Shown here piece by piece: positions 1-12,171 of a stretch of 46,597 nt of DNA. Source of the stretch: Zancudomyces culisetae (lineage: Eukaryota > Kickxellomycota > Harpellomycetes > Harpellales > Legeriomycetaceae); the NCBI GenBank assembly GCA_001969505.1, contig LSSK01000124.1:1-46597 (forward strand). The letters run 5' to 3'. The position numbers and the translations under genes were made by a program. Position 1 is the first letter of the stretch. Each line of letters starts with the position of its first letter. The notes under the pieces are model-generated. The model was not told the origin of the DNA. It did no database searches and was given only the letters and a program-made list of their open reading frames with translations.

Positions 1-2286
1 TTTTTCAATACCCTTTTTTCCTTTACACCAGAAAGACGATTTTTACCTGCCTTGTTCAATTTGCATCCTCACCAATAGCAACTCTGGTTGTTGCTTAATA
101 TAACCTTTTCCAAGCAAGACGCAAATGATAAATCAATTTTATTGTTTATAGATTGGTATTAGCTTGTGTCACATAGATTGAATTCACACTAACCTGTAAC
201 ATGAATAAAATCTAAATACCGTTTCATGTGTTATATATGCGCATGTTATGGTGATTATATACATTGCTCTGAATCATGTTGTTAGCCGAAGGAAACAGTA
301 TATCTTGGTTTGATAACAATCAGACGAATAAATGTTACGCCATCATGTGATAAGAGCTATCTTAGGACGTTCTGTAAAGGCTGGGACACCATATATCTTA
401 TTTTGGATAGGCATCATTATTACTAATAATTCGGGCCTTTAATCTTGAATACTCAAAAGCAGTGTGTATATTTGAGAAGCTTAGATATTTCTAATGGTCG
501 AATTGGGTGAGAGTAATCAACTCAAAAAATGTGTACCCTAGTCAACGTAAAAATTGAACCATCAAGTGAAAATGATTAAGGAATATGCATACTACACATC
601 TACATTTACATTAATTCTTATAACAGCGCACATTCTTACAATAGTTGTGCAGAACTTGTTTCAAGGTGGCTATGACGTGTATTTTTCAGTATTCATCAAT
701 AATTTATCAACTGACTCCTCTCACCCCCCCGCCTCAATAATCAGATTGAGCACACAGAAATAGCGCTGAAGTTAATGGTAGGTACCTCAAGGAGTATTTG
801 CTGATGCCACACATAGTAGTACCAGTCATTGGTGGCTCTGAATATGGGGTTGAAGTTTATAATCTTTTTTTTCTTTTAACTTTTATGTATTCATCAATCC
901 TTATTTATCAAGTATTCAATTACTAATAACGGTTTTCTTGTGTTGTTAATAAAATATTATATATCAGATAATAATAGTGTAAAGACTCCGTAAAAAACTC
1001 TTATCTCTTCTCTAAAAAACCTTCATCTTTACTATAAATATGGCTAACTATATTAATAATGATCATAAAATTAGAGTGAAACAGGGGTACAACTGGAATA
1101 TGAAAATGATTCCCACTGTACCAGAACAAACAATAAACTAACAGTAAGATTGCAATTAAAAATGCATGTCTCGCAAACAAAGCCTGGCTAAAAGCCCAGA
1201 GCTATAGAAATATCTGCTAGTTGCCAAATAATTTCTGGAAAAATAGAGAATGAAGTACTTCAAAATGTTCTTCCTTCGCAGGTAAAAAGCTGGCAGGCTT
1301 CATGAGTAAAATGAATGGATGATGTGTAAAAATAATGAGACGGGGATGAAGCATTGCGAATTGGGTGAATAAAGTAAATCTGGCTTGATATAAGGGAATT
1401 TGAAAAATGGTACAACTTTATGATATATAATAAGATGTTGGTAGCAATAAAACAATTAATTTATCTTGTGAAGATGAAAAGGAGCAAAAATAAAGTCATC
1501 AAATTTACTCGATGCACTAAATTAAGAGAAAAAGATCCGATAAATGAAACCCAACTATCATCACTTGCATTTGTACTCCTTAGCATGTAGGTACACTTTA
1601 AGTATTTATCCATTATAGCAAGTACTTTTTTTTTTCTCTTTAAAATTCATAGTTACAATCACTCACCCTCCAGGCTGAAGTGGGTTCCAAAGATGAGCAA
1701 ATTGATCAAGTTACTGTCAAAGGAATCGCTTTACTGCATTAATTTGAACAATTGGTATGCACTGTGGAGGGTGTTAATAGTAACCCAATTTCTGCCCTTT
1801 CTTTGTTTTTTCGTCAATATAACAAGTACAGTAAAGTCACAGGCCTAATCCAGAAATAAAAAATCATGTAATAAAAGTGCTAGCAAAGCTAGATTATGCT
1901 GGAATAAAGCACCACCTGAAACCAAAAAACGGCATCGTTTAAAGCACAACTGTTTCAGAAGGGTTTGTTGCCATGAAAGTTTTCAAACCAGTTATTTTTA
2001 TTGCTATTAAACTTGAGCAAATCAGCCTTGTTAACGATTATGATTTATTAGCTGGATGAATATACATTGATGGCCAATGGATGTGAAAATTGCAGGCTTA
2101 TGCGGTATGCCTATGGGCTATTATAAACTCTAAAAACATTACATGTGCGAAATAATGAATAAACGAACCTCGTATCTCCGAAATCTCACTTAGTCGATGC
2201 CAAAATAAACTAAGGGATTTTTTTATAAATACAGCAACAGCGCAAGCCAAAAAAAAAACCCCTATCTAAATTCAACTTTTCCAAAG
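1..2286. other. Gene-poor AT-rich stretch upstream of the aldo-keto reductase
   Basis: I see no convincing gene, tRNA or transposon here. The longest plus-strand reading frame (554-763, 69 codons) has no family resemblance and no supporting splice structure. The last part is the promoter of the aldo-keto reductase gene and contains a TATA element. The rest holds homopolymer T and A runs and nothing else I can name. Confidence 0.5.
2224..2231 (+). promoter_or_regulatory. TATA box of the aldo-keto reductase gene
   Basis: TATAAATA lies 55 nt upstream of the start codon at 2287, after a T run. In budding yeasts, TATA-containing promoters are typical of stress-induced genes, which suits an aldo-keto reductase. 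The role is inferred from sequence and spacing only. Confidence 0.5.
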
Positions 2287-3210
2287 ATGAGTGCAGCAAC
2301 AAAGTTAGTCAAGTTAAATAACGGGCTTGTGATTCCCAAGCTGGGATTAGGTACCTGGCAGCAGACCGATACTGAACTCCTAAAGGGACTAATTAAGGAT
2401 GCGATAAAAATAGGATACAGACACATTGATACCGCAACTGTATACAAAAATGAAACTGCAATTGGAGAGGCACTCCAAGAGGTGTTTGCTGATGAGACTG
2501 GTGCATACACTAACGGATCAGGGCCAAATGGGAAAATAGTAAGAGAGGATATATGGGTCACAAGCAAACTTCAGCCAAGGGATCAGGGTTATGACAACAC
2601 AATTGCAGCTGTCAACAGCTCTTTGAAAAAGTTGAACCTGAATTACATTGATATGTATTTGATTCACTGGCCAGGAGTTGGAGGGTGTGATCCACAAGAT
2701 CCAAAACAGATCGAGATAAGAAAACAAAGCTGGCTTGCCTTGGAAAAGTTGGTTCAAGAAAAGAAGTTGCGCTGTATAGGAGTTAGCAATTATCAAATCA
2801 AACACTTGGAGGAGATGAATGGATACGCAACAATCAAACCAGTGATTAACCAATGCGAGTTCCACCCTCTTTTGTTTACAAAAGACTTGTTAGACTACTG
2901 TGGTGCGAATGGGATACAGTTTCAAGCGTATTCCAGCTTAGGCGAGGGAAACTTGGTGAACGGGAAGCATAATATTGAGGCTGTTGAGGATATAGCACAA
3001 AAGCTGAAACTTTCGCCTGCCCAGATATTGTTGGCTTGGGGACTACAGCACAACGCTATCGTTCTTCCAAAATCCAGCAGCAAACAAAGACTAATTGCCA
3101 ACTTTGAAAGTCAATTTGCTGAGATTCCTGAAGAGGATATGAAGAAAATCGATGCTGTTTCAAAAAGCAAAACAGTGAGATTCTGTTGGAATCCAACAAC
3201 CGTCATTTAA
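2287..3210 (+). CDS. Aldo-keto reductase (Gcy1/Ypr1/Gre3-like)
   Basis: A single-exon 307-aa protein, close to the usual length of this family of cytosolic NADPH-dependent monomeric reductases of aldehydes and ketones. The catalytic tetrad can be counted directly: Asp48 and Tyr53 in GYRHIDTATVYKNE, Lys94 in WVTSKL, and His127 in LIHWPG. The cofactor loop appears as LPKSSSKQRL near residue 260. The N-terminal IPKLGLGTW is typical, and its Leu is encoded by CTG, which argues for CTG=Leu in this genome. The start at 2287 gives a normal N terminus behind a TATA box. The gene converges on the Emp70-family gene, with 116 nt between stops. The substrate cannot be told from sequence; yeast relatives act on glycerol/dihydroxyacetone, xylose or 2-methylbutyraldehyde. 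Confidence 0.93.
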   Translation: MSAATKLVKLNNGLVIPKLGLGTWQQTDTELLKGLIKDAIKIGYRHIDTATVYKNETAIGEALQEVFADETGAYTNGSGPNGKIVREDIWVTSKLQPRDQGYDNTIAAVNSSLKKLNLNYIDMYLIHWPGVGGCDPQDPKQIEIRKQSWLALEKLVQEKKLRCIGVSNYQIKHLEEMNGYATIKPVINQCEFHPLLFTKDLLDYCGANGIQFQAYSSLGEGNLVNGKHNIEAVEDIAQKLKLSPAQILLAWGLQHNAIVLPKSSSKQRLIANFESQFAEIPEEDMKKIDAVSKSKTVRFCWNPTTVI

Positions 3211-3326
3211 GCCTTTATTTAATCTTTATTTAATAGCTTTAGCGATTTTCTTTTACATTATCTTTGGCTATGAATACTAAATAAAAGCTAAAATAAAAAA
3301 GACAAAGGACAATAAAAAAAACGACT

Positions 3327-5265
3327 TTAATCGATTTTGATTGAGCCGTAGATCTTGTACACAAAGTAATGGCTCGCCACAAAGCCAATAGAACCAGTAA
3401 AGATAAAAAATAAAAATGCCGTGATAAAAACCCATCCAAAGTACAGGACTATCCCAGATAGATATGTCAAGTTGAGGTGATTGAAGTAAAAGATGATGCC
3501 ATAAAGCAGGACGTAAAATGCCGAAGAGCCTCCAGTAATGAAAGAAAGCCACCACCAGTTGTAGTCTTCTGCGCAAAGAGTGAAATATACCATGAGAATG
3601 GTTATCTCAGCACTAGTTATGACCAGAATGATAAAAACCAGAAATAGGAATCCAAACATGTAATAAATGCGGTGAAACCAAACGCTGTTCATTATATAGT
3701 AGAGCTCGACAAAGATGGCACAGAATGGAATTACACCACCAATAAATGTCATAATTACCGGACTTAGGTACCAAGGTTTATCAGGAACTTGTCGAGGAAT
3801 TTGGTTTGTTCGTACGGGTGGCTCAAGCTTTCGTTTCCGATATCCATAATACGAACCCAACAGTGACAATGGGGTATTTACTACAAACCAGATAGCCACC
3901 ATTTTAAACAGTGTTGAGATGGGAACAGCCGCTGAAGAGTCACGGAGTAACAAGATCGAGTTAAAAACAAGAATGGCACTGAACGTAATTAGAGGTACAA
4001 AAAAGATTGTCCACATGATAACTTTTCTTCGCTTGTTTCCACCATAAGACTTGTACAGCCGAGCTGAACTAAACCCTGAGGCAAAGCCAAACAACATATA
4101 CAGGCCAATAACTGTGTTGGCCAATGAACCTCTGTTGGAAGGTGACAGGAACCCCAAAACTGCAAACGTCAGAGTCGCAAAAACCATATACAACAGCTGA
4201 TAGCCGCTACCAACCAACACACTCAGCAATCCAATTCGCCGTGGCGGACGAAATACGTCTGTGTGTACCAGCTTCCATCCAAAGTCCTCTGCCATGAAAT
4301 CATTGCTGTTTTGGTTGTATTGGGAAATATCTTTTCTAAGCGTTCTAATAAACACAAGCCAAACCATCAATGTCAGCAGTATTACCATAACCACCGAGGA
4401 CACCAATCCAATCCAATGAATCTGTGGATTTCTAATTGATAAATAACTATCCCACCGCGTTGCCCATGTCACCGATGAGCTTTTCCATTTGATGCTATAT
4501 GTATACACAACTGTATTTTCGCTCGCTTCGTCTAATACCATGGTTTCTGTCGAACCACAATCAACGGTTTCTCCATCCAGTTTCGTATTTTTGCTACAAG
4601 TATGTACACACCGAAATAAGTAAAGTTATAACTAAAATTTTCTTTTCTAAGCTTTACCTTGAAGGATATACCGAAACTCCGACCACTCGATAGCTTTTTT
4701 TGTTTGTCTCATGGTAATCAATCTCTATGTCATAGTGGTTGTGCAGTTGGACTTGTTTAGCTTCACTAACACTACCTATGGGAAACCCGAGATCAACTAC
4801 CCGCTTTTTTCCACCCACAACCGCGGTCATTGCAGCTTCTAACCCGTCCACTAGCCAGCTCATCTTGTATCCATTTTTGATTCTATCATTTATGAACTTT
4901 GCCCCTGATTTTGGGACGGAGGCTTGGCATAACAGTTTGCATTTTTCATCTTTGAGCATAAACAGCTCAAAGCCTGATTTATATATCCTATCCCCAAGCA
5001 ACACCGAGCCTATAGACTCGTGTTCTTGCTCTGGTATCCCCGTCTTTGGTTTGCAAAAGTAGAAATTCTTGTGGTAGTAATCATATGGTATTATAACCTT
5101 AACCTTATTCTTATCTGTAACGGCTGGAACTATAGAATTCACTTGCAAATCTACTTTATCTCCTTCCAGGTAATTTATTGGTGCCAGTCCTGGTAAGTAG
5201 AATCCATTGATTGTAACCGTTTGAATCAGCGCTATTGCCGTCAATATACTTTTGAGATTTTTCAT
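3327..5265 (-). CDS. EMP70: Emp70/TM9SF family endosomal-Golgi membrane protein, two exons
   Basis: Reconstructed as complement(join(3327..4593,4658..5265)), 624 aa. Exon 1 ends in CAAG before a GTAAAG donor, and the in-frame stop just beyond it lies in the intron. Exon 2 resumes after TTGTAG with frame intact, and the junction reads into the family's YTYSIKW and WATRWDSYL motifs. The protein starts with a signal peptide (MKNLKSILTAIALIQ) followed by FYLPGLAP, the standard start of a mature TM9 protein. A lumenal domain follows, then about nine membrane segments in the C-terminal two thirds. The tail ends KID, fitting the KxD Golgi-retention/COPI signal of this family. I chose Met at 5265 because the upstream in-frame Met (5349) would put 28 basic residues before the signal peptide. 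Family members act in endosomal sorting and cell adhesion. Whether it is EMP70/TMN2 or TMN3 is not settled. Confidence 0.88.
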
Positions 5266-6017
5266 TCTTTCATTAACTTTATAACCGTTTACCGTTTTTG
5301 CATTAATTCTCGTCTTCTTCAATACTACTCGCTTTTGATTGTGAATCACTAGTATGTGTTGTTTCTAAGTTTGTATAGCTGTGATATCTATTTCAATGTT
5401 TACAAGAATTGGAGGTTGATTGGTATCTACAAAAGACTACTTCCTCGTCCTTGTTTCTACGTATTTTGTCGCTATAATCTTTCTGAAAGTTAAATGAGTA
5501 CATGCAATATATCTACACTAACCCTGAGTGTCTGCTCTAAACACGTCTTCCTTGATTTCAATAGTTTGTTGTCGTTCTAAATTGACATACTAAAATGTTT
5601 GTTTTTTTTTGCAGCTTTTTAAAGGCTATTAATTATTTCCAAATTGTATTTTCTCTGCATTTCTCATGAAATTTATTCGTTGAGCTTTTGGTTTCCAAGA
5701 AAAAATACATACATTCAGCCTATTGTGCAGAAAATCACAAGATTGATAATTCTGTTCAATCCTTCCTGGTAAAATTTTTCCAACCAGTCAAATATCTAGT
5801 AATTAGTTCCTCATCTTTTTCCATCTCTCTTTTTTGGGTCGATGCAATTTTTAATCTGATTGGAAGACTAATCTACAAACCCAGCTTTGTTTTAAGTGAT
5901 GAGTATGATAAATGCAAAATGAAAAAAATATCCACCCTCCTCCCCAGTTTCGCGCTTGTAAACTAATATATTAAATCAGGCAATTTAACAACACAACAAT
6001 CTTACCACTAAGCTACA
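5266..6017. other. Divergent promoter region, Emp70-family gene and SDR gene
   Basis: AT-rich spacer between two divergent starts. A 92-codon frame at 5688-5966 has no recognisable features and I take it as chance. No tRNA or repeat is visible. Confidence 0.5.
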
Positions 6018-6800
6018 ATGTTTGAGAGAATAAGAAATAAAACTGTAGTGATAACCGGTGCTTCATCAGGGTTTGGAAAAAGCATGGCACAAATGTTTGC
6101 TCGTTACGGAGCACATGTGGTGATCTTTGCTAGGCGTTTAGATCGACTAGAGGAGATAAAAGCCGAAATTTTAGAGACCCATCCTACTGCCAAGGTACAT
6201 GCAGCAAAAATGGATGTTTCAGAAAAGAACTCTGTTGTGTCAGCCTTTGCAAACCTGCCTGAATGGGCCTCAAAGCCTGATGTGCTTATTAACAATGCGG
6301 GTATAGGAATAGGTTTTGACACAGTCGAAGAAGTTTCCGAGGATGTAATCGAAAAAACACTCAAAACAAATGTTTCTGGTGTAGTTTTTTGTACGCAACA
6401 AGTATTACCAGGAATGAAGGAAAGAAACGAAGGAATGATAATTAACATAGGCTCAATATTGGGTCAAATTTCAATACCAAATATAAGTATATACTGTGCT
6501 TCTAAGCATGCTTTGAGAGCTATCACAGACTCTTTGCGGATAGAAACCAACTCAACAAAGATTCGAGTGGCAGAAATAGATCCTGGAATGGCCAAGACCG
6601 AGTTTAATCTTGTTAGGGTTGGATATGACGAGGAAAAGGCACAAGAGATATACAACGGACTGGACGCTATGTCCCCCGAGGATGTTGCAGAGCTAGCTCT
6701 GTTTGTTGCAAGCAGACATCCACGCTGTGTAATCAGTCACTCTACACTTTTACCACAAGCCGAAGCAAATCCATTTGTAATAAGAAGAGAGACGGAGTAG
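6018..6800 (+). CDS. Classical short-chain dehydrogenase, YMR226C-like
   Basis: A single-exon 260-aa classical SDR. Visible motifs are the nucleotide-binding TGASSGFG at 13-20, Arg39-Arg40 after beta-2 (which usually means NADP preference), the NNAG motif at 92-95, and the tetrad Asn118, Ser146, Tyr159, Lys163 (YCASK). A DPGMAKTEF segment follows the active site. Length and motif wording closely resemble S. cerevisiae YMR226C, an NADP-dependent dehydrogenase of L-allo-threonine, serine and related 3-hydroxy acids; some SDRs of this group also act on malonic semialdehyde. It converges on PEX2 (328 nt between stops). Subfamily assignment rests on remembered similarity, while the SDR call is secure. 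Confidence 0.92.
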   Translation: MFERIRNKTVVITGASSGFGKSMAQMFARYGAHVVIFARRLDRLEEIKAEILETHPTAKVHAAKMDVSEKNSVVSAFANLPEWASKPDVLINNAGIGIGFDTVEEVSEDVIEKTLKTNVSGVVFCTQQVLPGMKERNEGMIINIGSILGQISIPNISIYCASKHALRAITDSLRIETNSTKIRVAEIDPGMAKTEFNLVRVGYDEEKAQEIYNGLDAMSPEDVAELALFVASRHPRCVISHSTLLPQAEANPFVIRRETE

Positions 6801-7128
6801 TATCTTTTTTATTTTTGCCTTTATCTTGTGAGTGATTCCACCATGTCTGTTAACCAAAAAAATCAAATAAATAAACAAATAAATAATTTAAGGCATGATA
6901 TAATCGAGCGAATGTATGGGTAGGTTGCAATACAAAGCTGATAGACATTGAGTAAAGGAGTCGCTCTCCGGTTATATTACTTTTACAATGTTGTTATCAT
7001 TATTTGATGGTCTATATTTTGTGTTTACCAAATCTTACAAAAACTACTTTTAAATGAAGCTAAGCAGTAAAAGTAATAAATAGCTGAAAGCTAAACACAC
7101 AACTATTTCAATAATGGCCTAGGAGTAG
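6801..7128. other. Convergent 3' spacer, SDR and PEX2
   Basis: AT-rich spacer between two converging genes. It has AATAAATA-type elements near 6865-6885 on the plus strand that could serve 3' processing of the SDR transcript. Nothing else is seen. Confidence 0.4.
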
Positions 7129-8415
7129 TTATAGGGCTTTGATAGCGGTAATAGAAGAACCACATCGCAAGCAAAATGTGGACCCTCCCTCGTTCATCAT
7201 TTTTGCTTTGATGCAAATGTAGCAGTATATATGGCTACAGTTTGTAATGTATGGCCGAATAACAGTGCTTGATTTTTCAAAAAGTTCAGTTGGAATAAAT
7301 CCAGGAATACTTTGCTTTTCTTTTTTCTCGTTCACATAACATATCGCACATACAGACTCATCAAGGGCCTCAACGTCTGGCTCTGTATACACCGAAGGCA
7401 ACCCCATTAACCTTCTTACAGTTATTTTCGCATTGCTTTTTAGTTTTTCAAAGTTTACCAGTGGTGTTATGAACATAAGAAATTCCTAAATTTAAAAACG
7501 TAAATATTACGATATTGTTTGCATTTGAAAAAATCCAACAAGATATACAAGTGATTGGAAAAGACACTTACTGTGAAAGCATGCCACACCATCTGTCTAT
7601 TCATAAACTCGAAGCTTATGTTTTGCAAGTATTGTGGTCGTCCGTATCTCAGTTTTAGTCCGAATATCCTCTCCAAAACTGATTTGTATCTAATATTGCA
7701 GTAAAATCAACTCATAAGAAAACGTACAAAAAAAAAAGATGAATATAATAATGCCCGCTTCAAAATTAAAACCATTTTTTATGCCGAAAAGATATATATT
7801 CGAGACTTACTTTCCGTTACTGATAAACATCAAAAAGTTCAATAATGTAGCTGCTCTATAGATTTTTTCTATGTTTTGTATCTGCCTCCAAATATAATTT
7901 TTCAAAGTCCCCCTAGAATATTCGGCCCATCTGTTATCTGAAACGTGTGAGCTGAGCTTTTCCCAAAGATAAGCTCCCCCGACAAGTGTCATCGCGTACA
8001 AATACAACTTTTTTTTAACCACTTTGGATCCCTTGCTGTAGGTCAGGTTCTGTATTTCTTGACCATACGTGGCATTTTTTCCTGAAGAAAAGGAAAGATA
8101 AAACAGCATCGCCTGCAGAGCCGCAGAGATTTCAGGTTTGTACCTGTTCAATATTCTAGGATCAAAATGTTTGAATGATTCATAGAGCGGTTCTTGTAAA
8201 ATATTTTTGACTTCTTCATCCAAAAGTTCCGAATCGAGCTTGTTTACTCGTCCTGAAATATACAGTAAATCTCTGGAAGCCTTCGTGGATTCAGTGTATG
8301 AACTAGGTCTAGTACTGGTTTCTCCAAGTCCATTTTCCAAAGCCAAGTTCGACATGACATTTTCCCAGGAATTGTTACCACGCTGGGTTATGTGTCTATT
8401 TGGTCTTCTATCCAT
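7129..8415 (-). CDS. PEX2: Peroxin-2, RING-type peroxisomal ubiquitin ligase, three exons
   Basis: Reconstructed as complement(join(7129..7485,7572..7689,7811..8415)), 359 aa. Donors are GTAAGT in both introns, acceptors are TTAG, and all junctions keep frame. The N-terminal region has the Pex2 signature RVNKLDSELLDEEV followed by LLQEP-like ILQEPLYESF. Three hydrophobic helices span about residues 100-205. The C-terminal C3HC4 RING has Cys287, Cys290, Cys324, His326, Cys329, Cys332, Cys346 and Cys349. Pex2 forms a membrane ubiquitin-ligase complex with Pex10 and Pex12 that ubiquitinates the import receptor Pex5 for recycling from the peroxisome. Met21 is a possible alternative start. The RING sits at the very C terminus, as in other fungal Pex2 proteins. 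Confidence 0.92.
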
Positions 8416-9655
8416 ATGCTCTGCTTTTAAGAAAAGTACTTCACAGTTTGTGTGTCTTCAGTGATACAAAAATGTTTGAACTGCAGTACATAGTTTTAAT
8501 ATATTTCAACAGGTCTTATTTTTCCAAAACAGCACATTTTTATTAAAACTGATTGGTGATGATTCTGCTATGCTTTTGAAAATTTATGTAATATTTTTCA
8601 GAAATGAAACTAATTTATATTTATCAAATGCAACTAAAAAAGGACGGACAAATAAATGAAGTGAAATGAAAAAAATAGAAAAAATAGAACAAAATAGGGA
8701 TAAGTTTGATAGTTCCTATCCTTGTTTCAGGAATAATTGCTACACTTGAATAATAAATAGATTTCTCAAATGCCAACTTTTGCACTGTAGGTTCCCCCCC
8801 CTTGTTATCATTTATTATTAACTTTAAACATAAGAGAAAGGTTGAGGGAGGGGAAGATAAATCTGAGAGAAGTTGGAGGGTGAGGGGGTCAAATGGAATG
8901 AGCAAACAAAAGGCAGAAAAAGCAGTTTCTATTGCAATGTAGGCTCATCCAGTTTGTGTACTTTTCAAGTATGGCCAGATCTACAAGCTATACCGTTTTA
9001 TTAATTTTTTGCTGCAATTTTGGAAGGTATCCAATTCGGATATGGTGGTTTTTCCTTTCATTGTAGTTAGAGCCCTAGTTTGGATCTGTTCATTACTAAA
9101 ATGGGATGAAAATCATCCTTTTTTCACCTTATTAATTGGTAACTTGAAATTGAAATGCGAAATAATTGGTTTTGTAGAAGGGATAAAAAAAATGGGCATC
9201 TTCCAGAAGGTTTACCAAAGCCTGCATTTCTCTATATATATTTTTTGTTTTATTTTCTGACATATTGTTGCAGCTACTATTATGATCACCATTATCAATA
9301 CCACTACCACTACCATCACAGGAGCTAGTATCACCAGCACCAGCATCAGTATCAGCATCAAAATCAGCATTACTACTACAAGTACCAGTACCAGTACCAT
9401 GCCATTAGCGTTCTTGCCATTTTTTTTACAAAATACGCAAAAAAAATACAGGGTAATTTTCCAATTTCTGCAGGAGTTTTCCATTAAATCAATCAACATC
9501 AAAAAAATTTTCCAGCTTAACAATTTATTATTTTTATATTAGGTGAGGAATATGCATTTTCTAAGGACATGAAGCTCAAAATAAAACTCATATACCTAGA
9601 TAATAATTACGCATAACTCAAAATAAACATACGAGACAAACCACGAGATAAAGCG
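8416..9655. other. Divergent promoter region, PEX2 and FHA kinase
   Basis: This 1.24-kb spacer contains a purine-rich G tract near 8841-8890 and a degenerate trinucleotide repeat (9283-9403, listed separately). Reading frames in it are low-complexity shadows of these tracts. I see no tRNA or other gene. Confidence 0.5.
9283..9403. repeat. Degenerate trinucleotide microsatellite (ACC/ATC/AGT-type units)
   Basis: About 40 imperfect three-base units such as ACC, ATC, AGC and AGT run without a break, giving artificial Thr/Ser-rich and Leu/Val-rich frames on the two strands. It lies about 250 nt upstream of the kinase start codon. A regulatory effect is possible but not shown. Confidence 0.7.
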
Positions 9656-11475
9656 ATGCCAACATATGAAGATAACATTGAGTACACACAGCCCACACAG
9701 CCTATAGAGGAGTTCACACAGGCCGTTGACGAGGAGCAAGAAAATGGGAACGACGAAAATATAATAGGAACGCTGGTAAGGATCAACGGAAATTTAGTTC
9801 AAGACTATAACCTGTATTTAGAAAAGATAGTGGTGATAGGGAGACATAGAACATGCAACATTGTAGTAGATAGCTCGTACTCGTCAAACAAACATTGTAG
9901 AGTAAAGGTAACAAAATCTCCAGGAACTGAAGACTTTGTTGTAGTTTGTGAAGATTTGAGTTCGAATGGTACGTTATGGAACGGCAAAAAGATAGGAAAA
10001 AATAACAAAGTTATCTTGACACATGGGGATACATTGGAAATCAAAAAAGGAAACTACATTACTTTTTTGCTGAAAAGCAAATATCTCAAGAAAAAGTCAG
10101 AACAAGACAAACAACTAGACATTAGTAGCATGTACCAGATCACAGATACTGAGTTGGGCTCGGGAACATTTGCAAAGGTAAAGCTTGCAATACGAAAAGA
10201 TACGCAGGAACAGGTAGCGGTGAAGATAATGGACAAGGCCAACAATCGGAACCCAGGCTCTATAGGTGGCGGAACCAATTATATAGACGAAGTAAACCTA
10301 CTTCGTGCATTTGATCACCCAAATATAGTCCGGGTGTTTGATGTTTTGGAAACGGAAAAGCAAGTATATATATTTATGCCATTGTAAGTGACCATAGGAT
10401 TATATTTCGGTACAAGTATATTTCAATAGTGGTACTAAATATAATGGCAACTGTAATTATAATAGGCTCAGGGGAGGAGACTTGTTCGATTATATCCTAA
10501 ACAACGTCAGTTTGACAGAAGAAGAGACCAAATTTATTACATACCAGATACTCCTTGCATTGAAATATTTGCACGAAAGAAATGTATCGCACCGGGATCT
10601 GAAGCCAGAAAATATATTGATGCTGTCAAAAGATCAACCATACTCGATAGTAATGTTGAGCGATTTTGGGATGGCTCGGGTTATTGGTGGACAGGGTGCC
10701 AGAATGCAAACCATCTGCGGAACGTTTCAGTATATAGCACCAGAAGTGATCAGAACAGGAATGGATGCAGAAAGCATAAGGAATGGAAACACTAGTAATG
10801 GAGCAGGTAGAGGATATAGTAAAGCCGTCGATTGCTGGAGTTTGGGAGTCATAGTTTATGCAATGTTATCAGGTATTGTTTCTTTAGTTAATTTAAATAT
10901 TTTATTTTGTTCAACGTCCGCAACGAAACTTTATATTTATAAAACTAGGGATGCTCCCATTTTCTTCCTCCGAGGGAGATGACAACACGTTGTTTGCACA
11001 GATTTTAAGTGGAAATGTCGATTATTCTCTTGATGCGTTTAGTAGTGTTAGCGATAAAGGTATAAACCCCCCCCATACTTCATCCATTTATTGATTTCAA
11101 TCAGCTACCCACTTGTATTCTCGCCTTACTTTGTATATTGTAAAATTTTTAACTACATACACATGTAATTAATATGGTAAAAATGTATTTAATATAGCTA
11201 TAAGCTTCATTTCAAGGTTGTTACAAGTGAACCCACTAAAGAGAATGACTGTACATGAGGCATTTGAAGACCCATGGATGAAACCTGTGCTAAAAGATCT
11301 AGCTCAACTGTACCAACATCGACTAAAGAAACTCTGCAGCCCACCATCACTCAAGGCTGAATCCAAAAAACGCCCAATCGAAGTGGCGTCTTCGAGCTTG
11401 GAAGGCAAAAACGTATTCTTTGAATCTCACCAGATGTCTCCTCCTCTAATAAAAACCAAGAAACTTCGCCAATAA
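9656..11475 (+). CDS. FHA-domain protein kinase of the Chk2/Cds1/Dun1/Mek1 group, four exons
   Basis: Reconstructed as join(9656..10383,10466..10872,10949..11059,11198..11475), 507 aa, all junctions in frame. The N terminus has three TQ dipeptides (Thr11, Thr14, Thr21), like the SQ/TQ cluster phosphorylated by ATM/ATR kinases in Chk2/Rad53/Cds1. An FHA domain follows at about 35-140, with GRHRTCN, SSNKH and SSNGTLWNG, the phosphothreonine-binding positions. The kinase domain runs from about 160 to 440: LGSGTFAKV loop, VAVKIM lysine, SHRDLKPEN with catalytic Asp287, DFG at 309-311 and IAPEV. A basic tail (KKRPIEV) could be a nuclear signal. One N-terminal FHA plus kinase fits S. pombe Cds1, Dun1 or Mek1; the TQ cluster favours Chk2/Cds1, a DNA-damage and replication checkpoint kinase. 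No second FHA is visible, unlike S. cerevisiae Rad53. Confidence 0.9.
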
Positions 11476-12171
11476 CCCTTAGAATGATAACTTTTTCTTA
11501 TTTAGCACTCGAAATCATTTTAGTCTATTTATCTAATGTGCAATACATATATTTGCTCTACTTTTAGTGCAGTACACTATTTCAGACAATTTTTACCATC
11601 GTTTTCGAGATTAATAAAATTTGTATTACTTTTTGTCTAGTTGTTCCAGAAGGCTAAAAGGACAAATAAGTGCTTCATCCACACTTGTTTTTTTTTCTTT
11701 TCACTTTAATTGGCTAGGTAAGCTACAATACTTGTCATTTTGCACCATTAAAAAAAATTTTTTTTAGCGTCAAATTCTCCTGCTGGAGACCTTGTCCAAT
11801 CTAGACAAAGCTCCTAACAGAATGAAAATGTAGCAGGAAAAAATTGCGTACCATTGAAATGGGCTGTGATAGTTACCAAGCTAAATGGTGTTTTGCTATT
11901 TGCATAGAGGAACTTTTATTTTATTTTATTTTGTTTTACTTTTGCTGAGTTGTAGAATTTTTATAGTTTCACAGCAAATAATAAAAATAAATGATAAAAT
12001 AAAACAACAATTAAAAAAAAAAGCTAGAAAACTAAATTAGCCACCAGAAATTCAAAATAATAAAGCAGCAAATAATTAACCTTCCAGGTTTATGCTAATA
12101 TTTTTTTTTCACCTTTAGTGTTTCTTAAAAGAAAGTTAAACAAATAATAAAAGATCCCTTAGATTATAACA
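11476..12171. other. Spacer between the FHA kinase gene and VMA3
   Basis: About 0.7 kb of AT-rich tandem spacer holding the kinase 3' region and the VMA3 promoter. It has an A7T8 palindromic tract near 11750-11765 and several A/T runs. Nothing else is recognised. Confidence 0.45.
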
